Assembly: GCA_018398815.1 (NCBI GenBank)
Contig: CM031618.1
Coordinates: 53,241,996 to 53,305,995 of the forward strand
Direction of reading: 5' to 3'
Length of the DNA: 64,000 nt
Source of the DNA: Conus ventricosus
Lineage: Eukaryota > Mollusca > Gastropoda > Neogastropoda > Conidae
Shown: positions 13,412 to 22,977 of the stretch, piece after piece
Numbering within the stretch: the first letter of the stretch is position 1
Layout: each line of letters starts with the position of its first letter
The notes under the pieces: generated by a model
What the model was told of the DNA's origin: nothing
Databases searched by the model: none
What the model saw: only the letters and a program-made list of their open reading frames with translations
Program-made: the position numbers and the translations under genes

Positions 13412-13608
13412 GTGGAAAAAAAACAAAAACACAAACCAAACAAAAACACAAAAAACGTCCCGGGGGGGGGGTGGAGGGCGTCGTGCGTGGGGGAGGGCCC
13501 AAAAAAACCAAACACCAACAAAAACAAAAGTGAAACTACAGGGCCCCCTTTTGCTTTTTGACTAAACAGGTTGTGTCTTGCCGCAACCCCAACAAAAAGG
13601 CCATTTAC

Positions 13609-13795
13609 ATATGTTCACTTGGCCTAGTTTGCCCCGGGGCTTTTCTGGTCGCCGCACTTTGTGGCCAAGTGATAAATGATCACTTGGGCCAGTTTTCCGC
13701 CCAGCTTTGCAGTGCTCCGTGTGACGTCATTGGCGGCAGGGTGCCCGCTTTTTCAGGTCAAGTGATCTATATGATCACTTTACCTATTTTCGTGC
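13609..13795 (+). repeat. three iterated ATG-TCACTT direct repeats with palindromic cores
   Basis: Related units start near 13609 (ATGTTCACTTGGCC), 13677 (ATGATCACTTGGGCC) and 13772 (ATGATCACTTTACC), each followed by a similar AGTTTKCC-like or ATTTT tail. Units two and three form near-perfect inverted repeats with AAGTGAT just upstream (13663-13690 and 13759-13781). Such iterated palindromes can be protein-binding sites, but no function can be assigned. Confidence 0.5.
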
Positions 13796-14950
13796 CCTCT
13801 TTTCTCACCCCGGCTTTCAACTAGCTTTGGGAAGGGTTCAGCAGTAATTGCGTCCAAACTTTTTTGGCGGGTTAACGCCAGTAGTATACATCCGTCATTT
13901 TATATTTGAAACATTTATATGAAGTAGTGCGCCACCCAGTACTCCCTCTTACTGGGGGATGTACAAGGTTGCCTAACCCTATTTGTTTGGGTTGCCAAAC
14001 ATTCGAAAATCGCCATTCAGTTGCATGGGGACACTTGAAGGCAAAGAACTGGGTTAAAATTAAAAAAATAGAAAAAATATACCATCTTAATACACAGATC
14101 AGCTTGCCACATAACACGAATCGTATTACCATCAAACAAGTCTAAACAAACAGAACATTTTTTACTGGAGGGAAAAAGCAAAAAAGTTTCAAAAATAAAT
14201 TTTTTAGCAACGAACAGCCCTGTTTTTCCCCCGCCTAAGAAATAAAGCCCTGCTTTTTAAACATGGCTTTACTGTCTCAAGCCCTCCCCAAAAATCAACG
14301 CGGTGGGTTTTTTTTGCTTTGGCCACCCCAAAAAATGCAGCGCCATTTATTAGATAAGGAACCCTCTCATCAATATCAAACACGTATTAAATGGCTCTCT
14401 TGTTTCATTTCTTGAACCAACAAAACCCCTTTAAATAGTCGTCATTTCTAAAGCAGTTTGTTCACTTTTTTCGTTTTTTTAGAAAAACAAACTCTCCGTT
14501 TCACAACATCTTCGCCTAATTTTTCACAAATATCTAACCTGCAGTTAAAATAAAACTTATGGTCCAAATATCACAACCGTTCTTCGTAAAATTTGGGGAT
14601 TTAAAAAACACAATTAAAACCCCGGGCCCCACCGAGCCAAAACAAAAATTCTTCTCCGCGAGGTCCGACAAGCAAGGCGAAAACCCGGCGTGTCACTGAC
14701 AGCCTCGATACGGGGGTGCACGTGGCACAAACGAAAAATTTCCAAAAAATTTGCTAAACAGTTGTGCGCCCCGTGCCCCGCCCGCCAGGGGTGTTTATTT
14801 AATTTTTTGGGTTTCAAGGGGCCGTGCGCTGTGTGAACAAAACCGCAAAACCTAAATTTAAATGATCAGGTTTCAGCCCCGTGTTGCCTGCTGTGTACAA
14901 AGTTGTAGGAGAAATTGTCAAAGAATGTGCGATTTTATCCATTTAAAAGA

Positions 14951-15028
14951 GAGAGAGAAAGAGAAAAAAAATGGTGTTGTGTGTTGTTGTGTGTTGTGTG
15001 TGTGGGTGTGTGTGTGTGTGTGTGTGTC
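14951..15028 (+). repeat. GA then GT microsatellite
   Basis: AGAGAGAGAAAGAG followed by an interrupted (GT)n run. It lies just inside the right terminal repeat. A similar GA-to-GT string occurs at 1-60 and 15718-15770 in the same orientation. Confidence 0.8.
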
Positions 15029-15329
15029 TGTTCCCCCCTCTCTGTCTGTCTCTTTTCTCGCTGTTCTTCTCGTCTTTTGCGCTGTCTGTTTTAGGGGAAT
15101 TGACCTTAAGGGGGTTTTTTAGGTTGCCGGGGATTCTCTCTCTTCCTCCTCTCTCTCTCTTTCCGCCCAGACTTCGTCCCCACGCTGTAATTACAACCTT
15201 AAATCGGGAAGTAATCGGGTAGCCTATGCCCCCGCCCTTTGTATCTGGGGGGCTTTCAGCCAGGGTGCTTTTTTCCCGTACGTTTCTCTATGGGGGTTTC
15301 AGTCACGGGACTTTCCCCCACGCTACTCT

Positions 15330-15529
15330 CTGAAAAATTTTTTAAATTAGTATTTAAAAAAGGGTAAACCCCACACAGTATGTCTGTTTGTAGATAATCG
15401 TTATTTTTGGTTATTGAAGTCTTACTTGTCAGAAAACAGGGAAAGGCGGCTTTTAGGGCCCCTTTCGCCCAAAAAAATTGGTGGAGGACAAGTGAGTTAG
15501 AATGAAAGGTTTTTTCCCGTTCTCTCATG
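15330..15529 (-). repeat. right terminal inverted repeat
   Basis: Inverted counterpart of 259-460. Similarity starts abruptly at CTGAAAAATTTTTTAAATT (15330) and runs to TCATGA at 15525-15530. Spacing to the left copy is 15.3 kb outer edge to outer edge. Confidence 0.85.
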
Positions 15530-16800
15530 ATACGGTGGGCAGATTTAATCATTATGAAACGGGCATTAAACCACGAAAACAATAACCAGACTTAGTGCGG
15601 TGTACTGCTTTTTGCATAGTTGTCGGCCTTTACAACCTGCATCGAGGCGCGACTACCGGAAGCGGGGAAAAACCGCCGAACTAATCAACATCTTCACTGG
15701 CCCGGGTTCAGTTCATAAAGAGAGAGAGAAGGAGAGAAGTGTGTGTGTGTGGGTGTGTGGGTGTGTTTTTGCGACCCCCTATCTGATAAGCAACAATGGG
15801 AGAGCAATTTAGGAAATACTTTTGATGTAGTTTCTGTTTTTACGTGAAAGCAGAAAATTTCACCTTTTCTCTATACTTCATTTTCATGGGGAAAAACAGT
15901 AACTGGAACTGAATCCAGAACCTGGCCACACATGTACCCCCCCCCCCCCCCACTCCCCTCCGCTAAATACATGAAAGAGTAGGGGGGGAGGGGGGGGGGG
16001 GAGGTGGAGTGGGGTGGGCTGTTTTTAAAAGCTCCAACTGACTTGGCGCTTGAAAAAAAAAAGAAAAAAAGAAACCCCGAAGGTGCTGGGGAGGACCCCG
16101 AGAAGCATGTCTTTACTCCTTTTGAGCAGTCCTGTCCACCCTTGGAGGGCCTGCGCTGTGTTTACGAGGTACAGGCCCCCAAGGACACCCTTATGAATCA
16201 AGGGAATAATGCTCCTGAACAAGGGGGAAATTTAAAACGGGTGCAGCCATAACACCTTAAGTACATCCCCATGGGTGTACCCCCGTATTTTTTTACTGCA
16301 ATCCACGCGAAAAACACCACCCCAGCTGCCCACACACCCCACAGACCCAAACCCCCCCTGCCCACGGACAGATGAAACAGTGCCACTCCAGACACAGCCA
16401 AGCTTTCGCCATACGGTCTTAGTGCCCCCAAGAGGAACCCCAAAAATACTTTGGGGCCCTTTTACTTAATTTTTGCTTAAATTTTTTGGCCCCAAAAGAA
16501 AAATTTAATTGCAGCAAAAAAAATAAAACAAACAGCAAATTTTTCCCCCCCGCAAAATAAAACAAAACATCCCATTTGTGTCCCCGTCTACTCCCGTCTG
16601 ATCGAATTCATCAAAATAAAGGCCGTACGAACTAGGGGGTTTATGCCGAAGGGGAAAACGAACCCCCAAGGGCTGAGAGATGCTCAAAAGTCGGCAATTG
16701 GACGCGCAAAACCCTCAAAATTTTCAGGCCCCAACAATTAATTTGCGCACCAACCATTTTTTTTGCTGGCTGATAAATGACAGCCTTTAAATTTTTCGAA
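15530..16800. other. right flank of element, low-quality sequence
   Basis: Homopolymer-swollen sequence continues past the terminal repeat. It includes C and G runs around 15938-16015. A GC-richer block at 16080-16440 has an 82-codon plus-strand frame (16004-16252) that I do not recognise. No gene is called. Confidence 0.4.
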
Positions 16801-16808
16801 GTTGTGTG

Positions 16809-16844
<36 letters not shown>

Positions 16845-16862
16845 TGTGGTGTGGTGGTGTTG

Positions 16863-16899
<37 letters not shown>

Positions 16900-16925
16900 A
16901 GAGGAGAGAGAAGAGAGAGAGAGAG
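16801..16925 (+). repeat. (GT)n followed by (GA)n microsatellite
   Basis: About 40 bases of GT/GTG at 16803-16857, then GA repeats from 16865 to 16925 with a few interruptions. Confidence 0.9.
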
Positions 16926-17019
16926 GCAAAGAGCAATGGGTACAAACTGTTATAATAGGGGAAATCCTTTTTTTAATTTTTAAAAAAATTTTTTTTTCCA
17001 TAGCCGCGCGCCTGCGCGT

Positions 17020-17595
17020 GTGTAGTGTGTTGTGTGTGTGTGGGTGTGGTGTGTGGTGTGCGTGCGTGCGTGCGTGCGTGTGTGTGTGTCGCCGCGCGCA
17101 CGTTGGTGTGTGTGTGTGCGTGCGCACGCGCGCGGTTGTGTGATTTGTGTAGGTATGCGTGTGTGTATGTGTGCAAGTGTGTGTGTGTGGTGTGTGTGTG
17201 TGGTGTAGTGTGGGAGGGGGGCGTGGGGTGGGGTGTGGGTGTTGTGGGTGTGGTGTGGTGTGCGTGGTGTGGTGTGTGCGGCGCGCACGTGCGTGCGTGC
17301 ATGCGTGTGTGGGGTGTGTTTGGGGTGTGCGGCACACCCGTATGTATGTTTGTGTATATGTAGGGTGTGGGTGTTTCGTGTGGAATTTTGTGCGCGTGCG
17401 TGCGTGTGTGTGTGTGTGTGTGTGCGTGCGTGTGTGTGAACACGCGCGCGTGTGTGTGTGTGTGTGTGTGTGTGCGTGCGTGTGTGTGTGTGTGTGTGCG
17501 GGCACGCGCGCGTGCACACACGTATGTATGTTTGTGTATATGTGAGGGTGTGGCCGTGTTCGTGTGGAGATGTTTGTGCGTGCGTGCGTGCGTGT

Positions 17596-17627
<32 letters not shown>

Positions 17628-17640
17628 ATTTGTGTGAGTG
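17020..17640 (+). repeat. GT/GC-rich alternating tract with a 182-base internal duplication
   Basis: Nearly continuous alternating purine-pyrimidine sequence made of (TG)n, TGCG and CGCG blocks. A landmark CGTATGTATGTTTGTG occurs at 17339 and again at 17521, and its surroundings match on both sides, so part of the tract is a tandem duplication with a 182-base period. Long translated frames here are pure Cys/Val or Thr/His repeats and are not genes. Confidence 0.85.
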
Positions 17641-17742
17641 AATTATGTTCCTTTTCTTTAAATGGAAAATATTGACATTCTGTTCATAACGTTATCTTAT
17701 AAGTCAGTACAACTATGAGTTAATCTGAAAATAAATTGATTT

Positions 17743-17744
<2 letters not shown>

Positions 17745-17812
<68 letters not shown>
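17745..17812 (+). repeat. (TG)n microsatellite, about 34 uninterrupted units
   Basis: Perfect GT dinucleotide run in clean sequence, right after the noisy region ends near 17640. Confidence 0.95.
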
Positions 17813-18814
17813 TGTGTTGTTGTTGTCGTTTTGCCTGTTTGTTCTTTCATTCTTCAAGTATGTCCAATATTTGGCGACAATGTGCAAGACGGATTAGGCA
17901 GGTGCACAAATCATTTTATCGTTGGATACCAGAAAATATCCAAACGTCCCAAATCGTGCGAGTTACTGCCGAGATCCGACTCAAAGACCACCAGCCCCTG
18001 AATAATCAGTTCACTAACCACTCAGCAACAAGCGGTCAGCCAAGCAAAAAAAAAAGTAGTCAATAACTGCATTTCACAGCAAGCCTTTGGCGCTCAACCT
18101 TTGACTGACAGCGTGTTGGGTTTGATCTATCACCAACAGTCACTGGAGCCATTCGCATGCAGCGCCGTCTCCAATACGTCAGGACGGAGTAATCCCCCTT
18201 GTGCACGCAAGAATTTCGACATTGATCTCCCTTTTGATGCTATTTTGGTACAGTGGGGTTTTTGGCATGCTCCGATGGGTCGACTGTCTGGTTCAATTAT
18301 GGAACTCTGATGACTGACGGGGTGACGTGTATTGTGACTCAATCTCTTCTTTTTTTCCTCGTGAGACCGAAAATATTGTATTATTTGTCAATGCTATAGA
18401 GACTGAGAAGTGCACAGATCCAGTTTGATTTATTGGGGGACAAAAACGTGTATTCAGTACTCATGAAGTAAAACTGAACAAATGCAAACCTAACTTGCAG
18501 CTTCGAGACACCTTACTTCGTGTCATTAAAACCAAAGAATGTAACGCGACATTTGCATGGAGAATAATTCTCATATAAGGCCAAATGTTGGCGCTATCAA
18601 AATTTCATACCAAAAACTTATTTGAACATCTGCAAAATGCATGTTTACGGTCTAATGTAATATCAAAGAGACTATTTCTAAAACAATATTTCAGGTTACA
18701 CAAATCATTCGATCCCAAAAATTGATTTTTTTGTTATATGTTGATTGTGATCTTGTTTTACCCGAACACATGATTTTTGAACTGCTGAATTGTTGCATGA
18801 CGACTCATTCATAT

Positions 18815-18857
<43 letters not shown>

Positions 18858-19469
18858 CGGGGGGAAGAGCAGGCGTTCAAATTCTTTTCAAGTCTAGCTG
18901 ACCTCACTTTCAGTCATTTTATGTTCCGAGTTTGGTTTTTCAAAGCATCATTTAAAAGTAAACAAACGAACAAAACATCATAAACTAAATTCATTTTCTT
19001 GACAAAGCAAAATATGCAGAGATGTACAACAAGAACAATGAACTTGGAAGACTTATGATTGTTAACATTTCAATACCATTTTCCTGCTGACTTACTGAAT
19101 CAAATCACTCTTGAAAATCTTGTTTAGGGAGAAACACATTATCTTTGCACTCTTTGTTGTTGCTGTTTTGCTCTGTGGTGGAAGGGAGTGGGAGGGGGGG
19201 GGGGGGGGGGGTCCTGTATACGACAGGGAGATCAATGTCTTTCACACGTGAATTTATACTGTGACACCAGATTACGACAATCATCATCATCTCGAAAATC
19301 TTTGACTGATAAAATGCCCGGTTTATTGATAAAGCAATTTGTTTCAGGTTTTCTGTGTAACTACAAACACACGGTATACACATGCAAAGGGACGTATTAC
19401 AAGAAATCCACCTAACAGTAGGGGTGTAAGGGGTCACTATGTCACAGTGGAAGAAGTTTTAATACTCAC

Positions 19470-19760
19470 CGAGGTAAAGAACCTACTTTCCAAATTCCAA
19501 ATGTAGTAGTGGACATACTTCCAAACGTAGAAATGTGCATACTTTCCGATGACAATAGTTCGCACACTTTCCAGCAGTAATGGTTTGGTAGCAGTCAACA
19601 GATTTCCCGTCCAAGGTTGAGTCTGTATACTTTTACAGGAAATGGTTTATTCACTTTCCAAAGATAGATGTTTACATACTTTTAAAGATAGCAATTTAGA
19701 TCTTCTCCATAAGATCATAGCTTACATAGCCTACTTTTCAAAGGCAGCAGCTTTTACAGT
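19470..19760 (+). repeat. degenerate minisatellite (ACATACTTTCCAAA-like units)
   Basis: Variants of (A/T)ACATACTTTCCAAA followed by G(A/T)AGAAATG-like sequence recur every 35-45 bases about seven or eight times. The copies are strongly diverged from one another. Confidence 0.55.
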
Positions 19761-19907
19761 CTTAAATTTTCTTTGTTCCTCGTTAGAACCCAAGGTTCGT
19801 CACTAATGAGATTTTTGTGTGTGCGAAAGGTTTTCTTTTGTTTGTTTGCTTTTTTTGTTTTTGGTTGCTCGTTCTTCATTTTCATCGTCCTAATGTTGTT
19901 TGGTTTT

Positions 19908-19945
19908 GCCTGAAGAAGACCTAAGAGGTCGAAATGCATTGTGTT
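19908..19945 (+). other. degenerate hammerhead-like / Penelope 3-prime motif
   Basis: CTGAAGA, a short stem-loop GACC-taag-GGTC type hairpin, then CGAAA resembles the hammerhead core CTGATGA-stem II-GAAA found in Penelope-like elements, with one core base changed. The candidate stem I is weak. It probably marks an old retroelement tail and not an active ribozyme. Confidence 0.3.
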
Positions 19946-19984
19946 TTGTCCTGTAATCTGTTTTTCTGTATCATCTGGTGGAAC

Positions 19985-20045
19985 TAATTCCGTTTCTTTT
20001 TAAAATTTGCTTCATTTTCCGCCCTGTCACCCCGTTTTGAAACCA
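19985..20045 (+). repeat. dispersed repeat fragment, copy 1
   Basis: The stretch with GCTTCATTTTCCGCCCTG and CCGTTTTGAAAC is repeated with few changes at 21150-21195. It follows directly on the hammerhead-like motif, so both may belong to the same element family. Confidence 0.6.
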
Positions 20046-20089
20046 ACTTTTTTTTCCAGGGTGAGCAATAAACATGACACCAGATTTTC

Positions 20090-20365
20090 GTGTCGTCCAT
20101 CCCACTGCCAGACTATGGTCTACTCCTCTCTCTCAAAGATGGAATGGGACTTTACAAACGTGCGAGTTTTATTGCATGCAATCACACACAGGACCCTAGA
20201 CCCCAGTCCCCTCCAAACCATCCAGATGATCAGGTGGGGACTGGGGTCTGCACAGATGTCAACTCCCAACAGAAATGTTTTGCAACCTGTCGTCTCAAGT
20301 GGGAATCAAACCCAACCCCTCAGAACAAGAATCTGACACAATACCCGCACGGCCAACCAGCTCTT
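20090..20365 (-). mobile_element. tRNA-derived SINE (minus strand)
   Basis: On the minus strand, starting near 20362, the sequence shows an A-box-like TGGCCGTGCGGG and, about 35 bases on, a B-box-like GGTTTGATTCC, the spacing of a tRNA-type polymerase III promoter. About 210 bases of non-tRNA body follow. No functional tRNA fold closes an acceptor stem. The 3-prime end and target duplication are not defined. Confidence 0.5.
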
Positions 20366-20526
20366 TGCTTGCGATGTCTGAGGTAGTCTCCACTATTCGC
20401 GTCTTGTCATCGCTGATTGGAGCACTGCAGTGCCACTTATTGATCCAAAGGGTGATGTCTGCGTTGCGTGATGGATCGATAGAATGGCCAGGGTCATGAC
20501 TGCGGTACTCATCCTAAACTTCTTTA

Positions 20527-20644
20527 CGGTGCTTTCTATGACAGTGATGTTTTGCTGACATAACAACTTTTCAGAAATATGCAAGCGGTGCTTTCTATGA
20601 CATTGATGCCTTGTTGACTTCCCAACTTTCCAGAAATACGTAAG
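20527..20644 (+). repeat. two-copy tandem duplication, 59-base period
   Basis: CGGTGCTTTCTATGACA begins units at 20527 and 20586. The rest of each unit (ending TTTCCAGAAATA-CGCAAG-like) is about 80 percent alike. Confidence 0.8.
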
Positions 20645-21037
20645 GCTAAGACTTAAATGATTCAGCCAGTTCTCAACCCTTTCACTTTCAGTCTTTTTTA
20701 GTGTGGAAATAATTTCATCATTCCAATCTTTTTTTTTTTCTGAAATGTTGAGTGCAAAGGTTATTAATAAAACACCTTTGAACCATTTCCCCCAACTTCT
20801 CTGCACACCTTTTCATTACCTCCTCATTCCCTTTCCGTTAAAACAAACAAACAGTGTGCCACAGTTTTAAGCTGTCATCTTTCTCTACTTCACGTTCATA
20901 AGAAAAACTTGATAATTAACTCTTAGAGCCCGCAGCTCTGACTCGCTTCATGTTCCCTCTAACTGTAGACTGTATAGTGCCTGCATGCCTGTGGTATGAA
21001 TTTTTTTGGTACCTTTATTAACAAAACTCATGTCAAG

Positions 21038-21151
21038 TTTAGAAAGAGAGGAGGTAGTTACCGCCAAGGACACAGACAAACAGAGGACTGGACAAGACTC
21101 TGTTTGTCTATGTCCTTGGCGGTAACTTAAACCAACCCCTCTCTTTCTAAA
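21038..21151. repeat. long hairpin (foldback) of about 48-base arms
   Basis: TTTAGAAAGAGAGG...GTTACCGCCAAGGACA-AGACAAACAGAG (21038-21085) is followed after a 12-base loop by its inverted counterpart (21098-21151). The inner 30 bases pair almost perfectly, and the outer 12 (AGAAAGAGAG) pair after a small bulge. The form is that of a foldback or MITE. Copy 2 of the 19985 dispersed repeat abuts its right end. Confidence 0.8.
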
Positions 21152-21195
21152 TTCTGCTTCATTTTCTGCCCTCAGTCACTCCGTTTTGAAACTCA
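21150..21195 (+). repeat. dispersed repeat fragment, copy 2
   Basis: Matches 19985-20045 over GCTTCATTTTCTGCCCT...CCGTTTTGAAAC, same orientation. Confidence 0.6.
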
Positions 21196-22744
21196 TAAAT
21201 CTCAGTGGGATAAATCATTGGAAAGATTACCTTGTCTGTCCAGCCATGTATAAATTAAGGGGATTTGAAAAAAGTGTATTGTTTACACATAGCATACAAA
21301 CTCACTTAAAATGGGTGGATGAATTTACAGATGTCGACACAGATGTGTCGATCTCCTACACCTGTATCTTCTTCATTATTCATGAACAGCACACTCTTCC
21401 TCTATAATTATAATCCTCAAAGATCATCTCCAGTGCCTTCAAAATTGGGAAACGTATCATTAATGAGGTTCCCAAATACCCACGACTAAACTGTTTTGCT
21501 ACATCACCTTTGTTACCATTAATTGCGTACATGAGCAACGTTTCTCTCTCCAAGGGAAATAACAATACTGCAGGAAAGTCAGTAGGTCACATAAACATGG
21601 TTTCTTCCCTTTGACAACACCCGTGGACTGAGCTCAACCTTCCATTTTTGGTTGTTAGAAGCATCATGACTGCATTTGCGACAGAGATTCAACTACTGTT
21701 ACAAGCATTTTCTCTGTGCTTGTGTCACAAATTCTAAAAGTTAAAATTCTGTGTGGATAAATACTGATAGGGTGAAAAATAATTTTTAAAAAGGTGGGAG
21801 GGCAGGAGGACCGGGAAGCAGAAGCGGTGAATTGAAGGCTCAACAAGAGGCACACGATGAAAGTGACTTTTATAGGTGGACAGTTTGCAGTTCAGTGTTT
21901 ACACACAAGTAATAAGTCTATAAACAAATGAAAACAGATAACTTCACACATAAATCGTTAAGGAATATTCCATTTGCAATCTTAAATACACACATAAATT
22001 GTCAACAGTATAGAGAACTTTATTCACCATCCACTGCCCTATGCACACACGTCATCAAATCCTCCCATGCAACCTTATCTTCATACTCATGACAGAGATA
22101 GTTATATGTGGGTCTCTTTCGAAATCAGTATATGCTGAACATTTTCCTTTTTTTTCAATGATTCCATGTATACTCAAGTATAGCATTTGCATTAATAATA
22201 TTATATTTCTGCCCCTGAAAGCCAGACATATCCAAGGGATGAAAAATAATTGCTGGATTCAAAAAAGTCAAATGCATCTCAAAACATGACTAATTTTTTT
22301 TTCAATAAACCAAAAACCGTATTTGAGCATGCAGGAATGCGAGTGTGTGTGTGCGTATGCATGCCTGTGTGTGTATGTGTGTGTGTGCGTGTGGGTGTGT
22401 GGTGTGACAAAAGCTTTCAAATATTTTTCAATTTACGTGTCTGACATACAACTCACAGTCCCTGAATGACTGACATATGTAAAACACCTCCTGTTCAAGA
22501 ACCATTTATGCCTCAGTTTCCACAACTTTATCTTCAAGGACAGGTAAAAACAATGGCAACCTAGACCAAACTCATCAACTGCACAACAGGTAAATCTTCT
22601 ATAAATCAGAATTCATTGTGCAAAGAAACAACATTGCTTTCACATGCATGTACACACATACACTCTCGCCCCTCTCACGCATCTACCCACAACTTGTCAT
22701 TCTTCACGCAGCACATCACTCTCAAAAAGAAAACACACAGACAC
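21196..22744. other. POLE3 3-prime flank / 3-prime UTR, no other gene seen
   Basis: No coding frame is recognised. A TTTATT at 22019-22024 reads AATAAA on the minus strand and could be the POLE3 polyadenylation signal, giving a 3-prime UTR of about 720 bases. Closer alternatives cannot be excluded. A GT-rich microsatellite lies at 22340-22405. Confidence 0.4.
22340..22405 (+). repeat. interrupted GT microsatellite
   Basis: GTGTGTGTGCGTATGCATGC-type interrupted dinucleotide repeat. Confidence 0.85.
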
Positions 22745-22977
22745 TCATTCATTTGTCTCTGCTTCCATTTCTTCTACGTCATCGTCGTCATCCCCAACAT
22801 CCTCGTTGACTGTGATGATGTAATCTTCTTTCTCCTCACCCTGGTAGGTGACGTCATCTTCGTCACTGTTCACTTTGTCCTCTGATGCCTCTTCTGTCGT
22901 GCGATCGGCTTCACCCGCGTTGGAGCTGTCCTTTTCTTTCTTCCGCTCTTTCTTTCCCTGTTGTTGACTTCGGAAGG
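22745..22977 (-). CDS. POLE3: POLE3 coding exon 4 (acidic C-terminal tail)
   Basis: Acceptor TTATAACAG. Encodes [17 protein letters not shown] followed by an acidic, low-complexity tail of about 55 residues, to a TAA-type stop at 22745. Acidic tails are typical of POLE3 orthologues. This one is rich in DDD and EE runs. Confidence 0.92.

Larger units (their letters stand above)
9961..15329. other. interior of element, right half, no recognised gene
   Basis: No gene identified. Fragments that look coding by composition are: plus 11872-12132 (86 codons, mixed composition), plus 12298-12504 (about 68 codons, Lys/Glu/Gln-rich, coiled-coil-like), and minus 10010-10273 (87 codons with a very Lys-rich C-terminus, as in some core or minor capsid proteins). 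None could be assigned to a family. Repeats inside it are listed separately. Confidence 0.35.
259..15529. mobile_element. Polinton/Maverick-like (adintovirus-like) element, decayed or poorly polished
   Basis: Two inverted repeats of about 200 bases bound 15.3 kb, the usual size for Polintons (15-20 kb). Inside are two hallmark genes: a packaging ATPase on the minus strand close to the left repeat and a protein-primed type B DNA polymerase on the plus strand in the middle. Both carry many frameshifts and some stops. The whole interval is rich in expanded homopolymers, so the damage may be old decay, consensus error, or both. Capsid, protease and integrase genes expected of the family were not securely found. 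The exact outer termini and the target duplication are not resolved. The identification rests on family motifs read by eye. Confidence 0.8.
17822..20085. other. intergenic sequence, no gene recognised
   Basis: Ordinary AT-moderate sequence with only short chance frames. It holds a (TG)n run at 18818-18856, a G-run at 19187-19211, a degenerate minisatellite at 19470-19760 and a Penelope-like 3-prime motif near 19905. It lies downstream of POLE3. Confidence 0.5.

Noticed and set aside
13319..13565. Gly-rich and Pro-rich frames around the poly-G tract
   Set aside because: Trivial translations of G/C homopolymers, open in all frames.
460..15330. Integrase, major capsid and protease genes of the Polinton
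   Set aside because: Searched by eye on both strands for the integrase D-D-E context, capsid blocks and HW/CG protease boxes. Only a weak PYFQG/DSF likeness at 5202-5489 was seen, not enough to name a gene.
16738..17675. Long open frames of 100-259 codons on both strands
   Set aside because: They are translations of (GT)n/(CA)n sequence giving Cys-Val or Thr-His repeats, open in several frames at once. Not genes.
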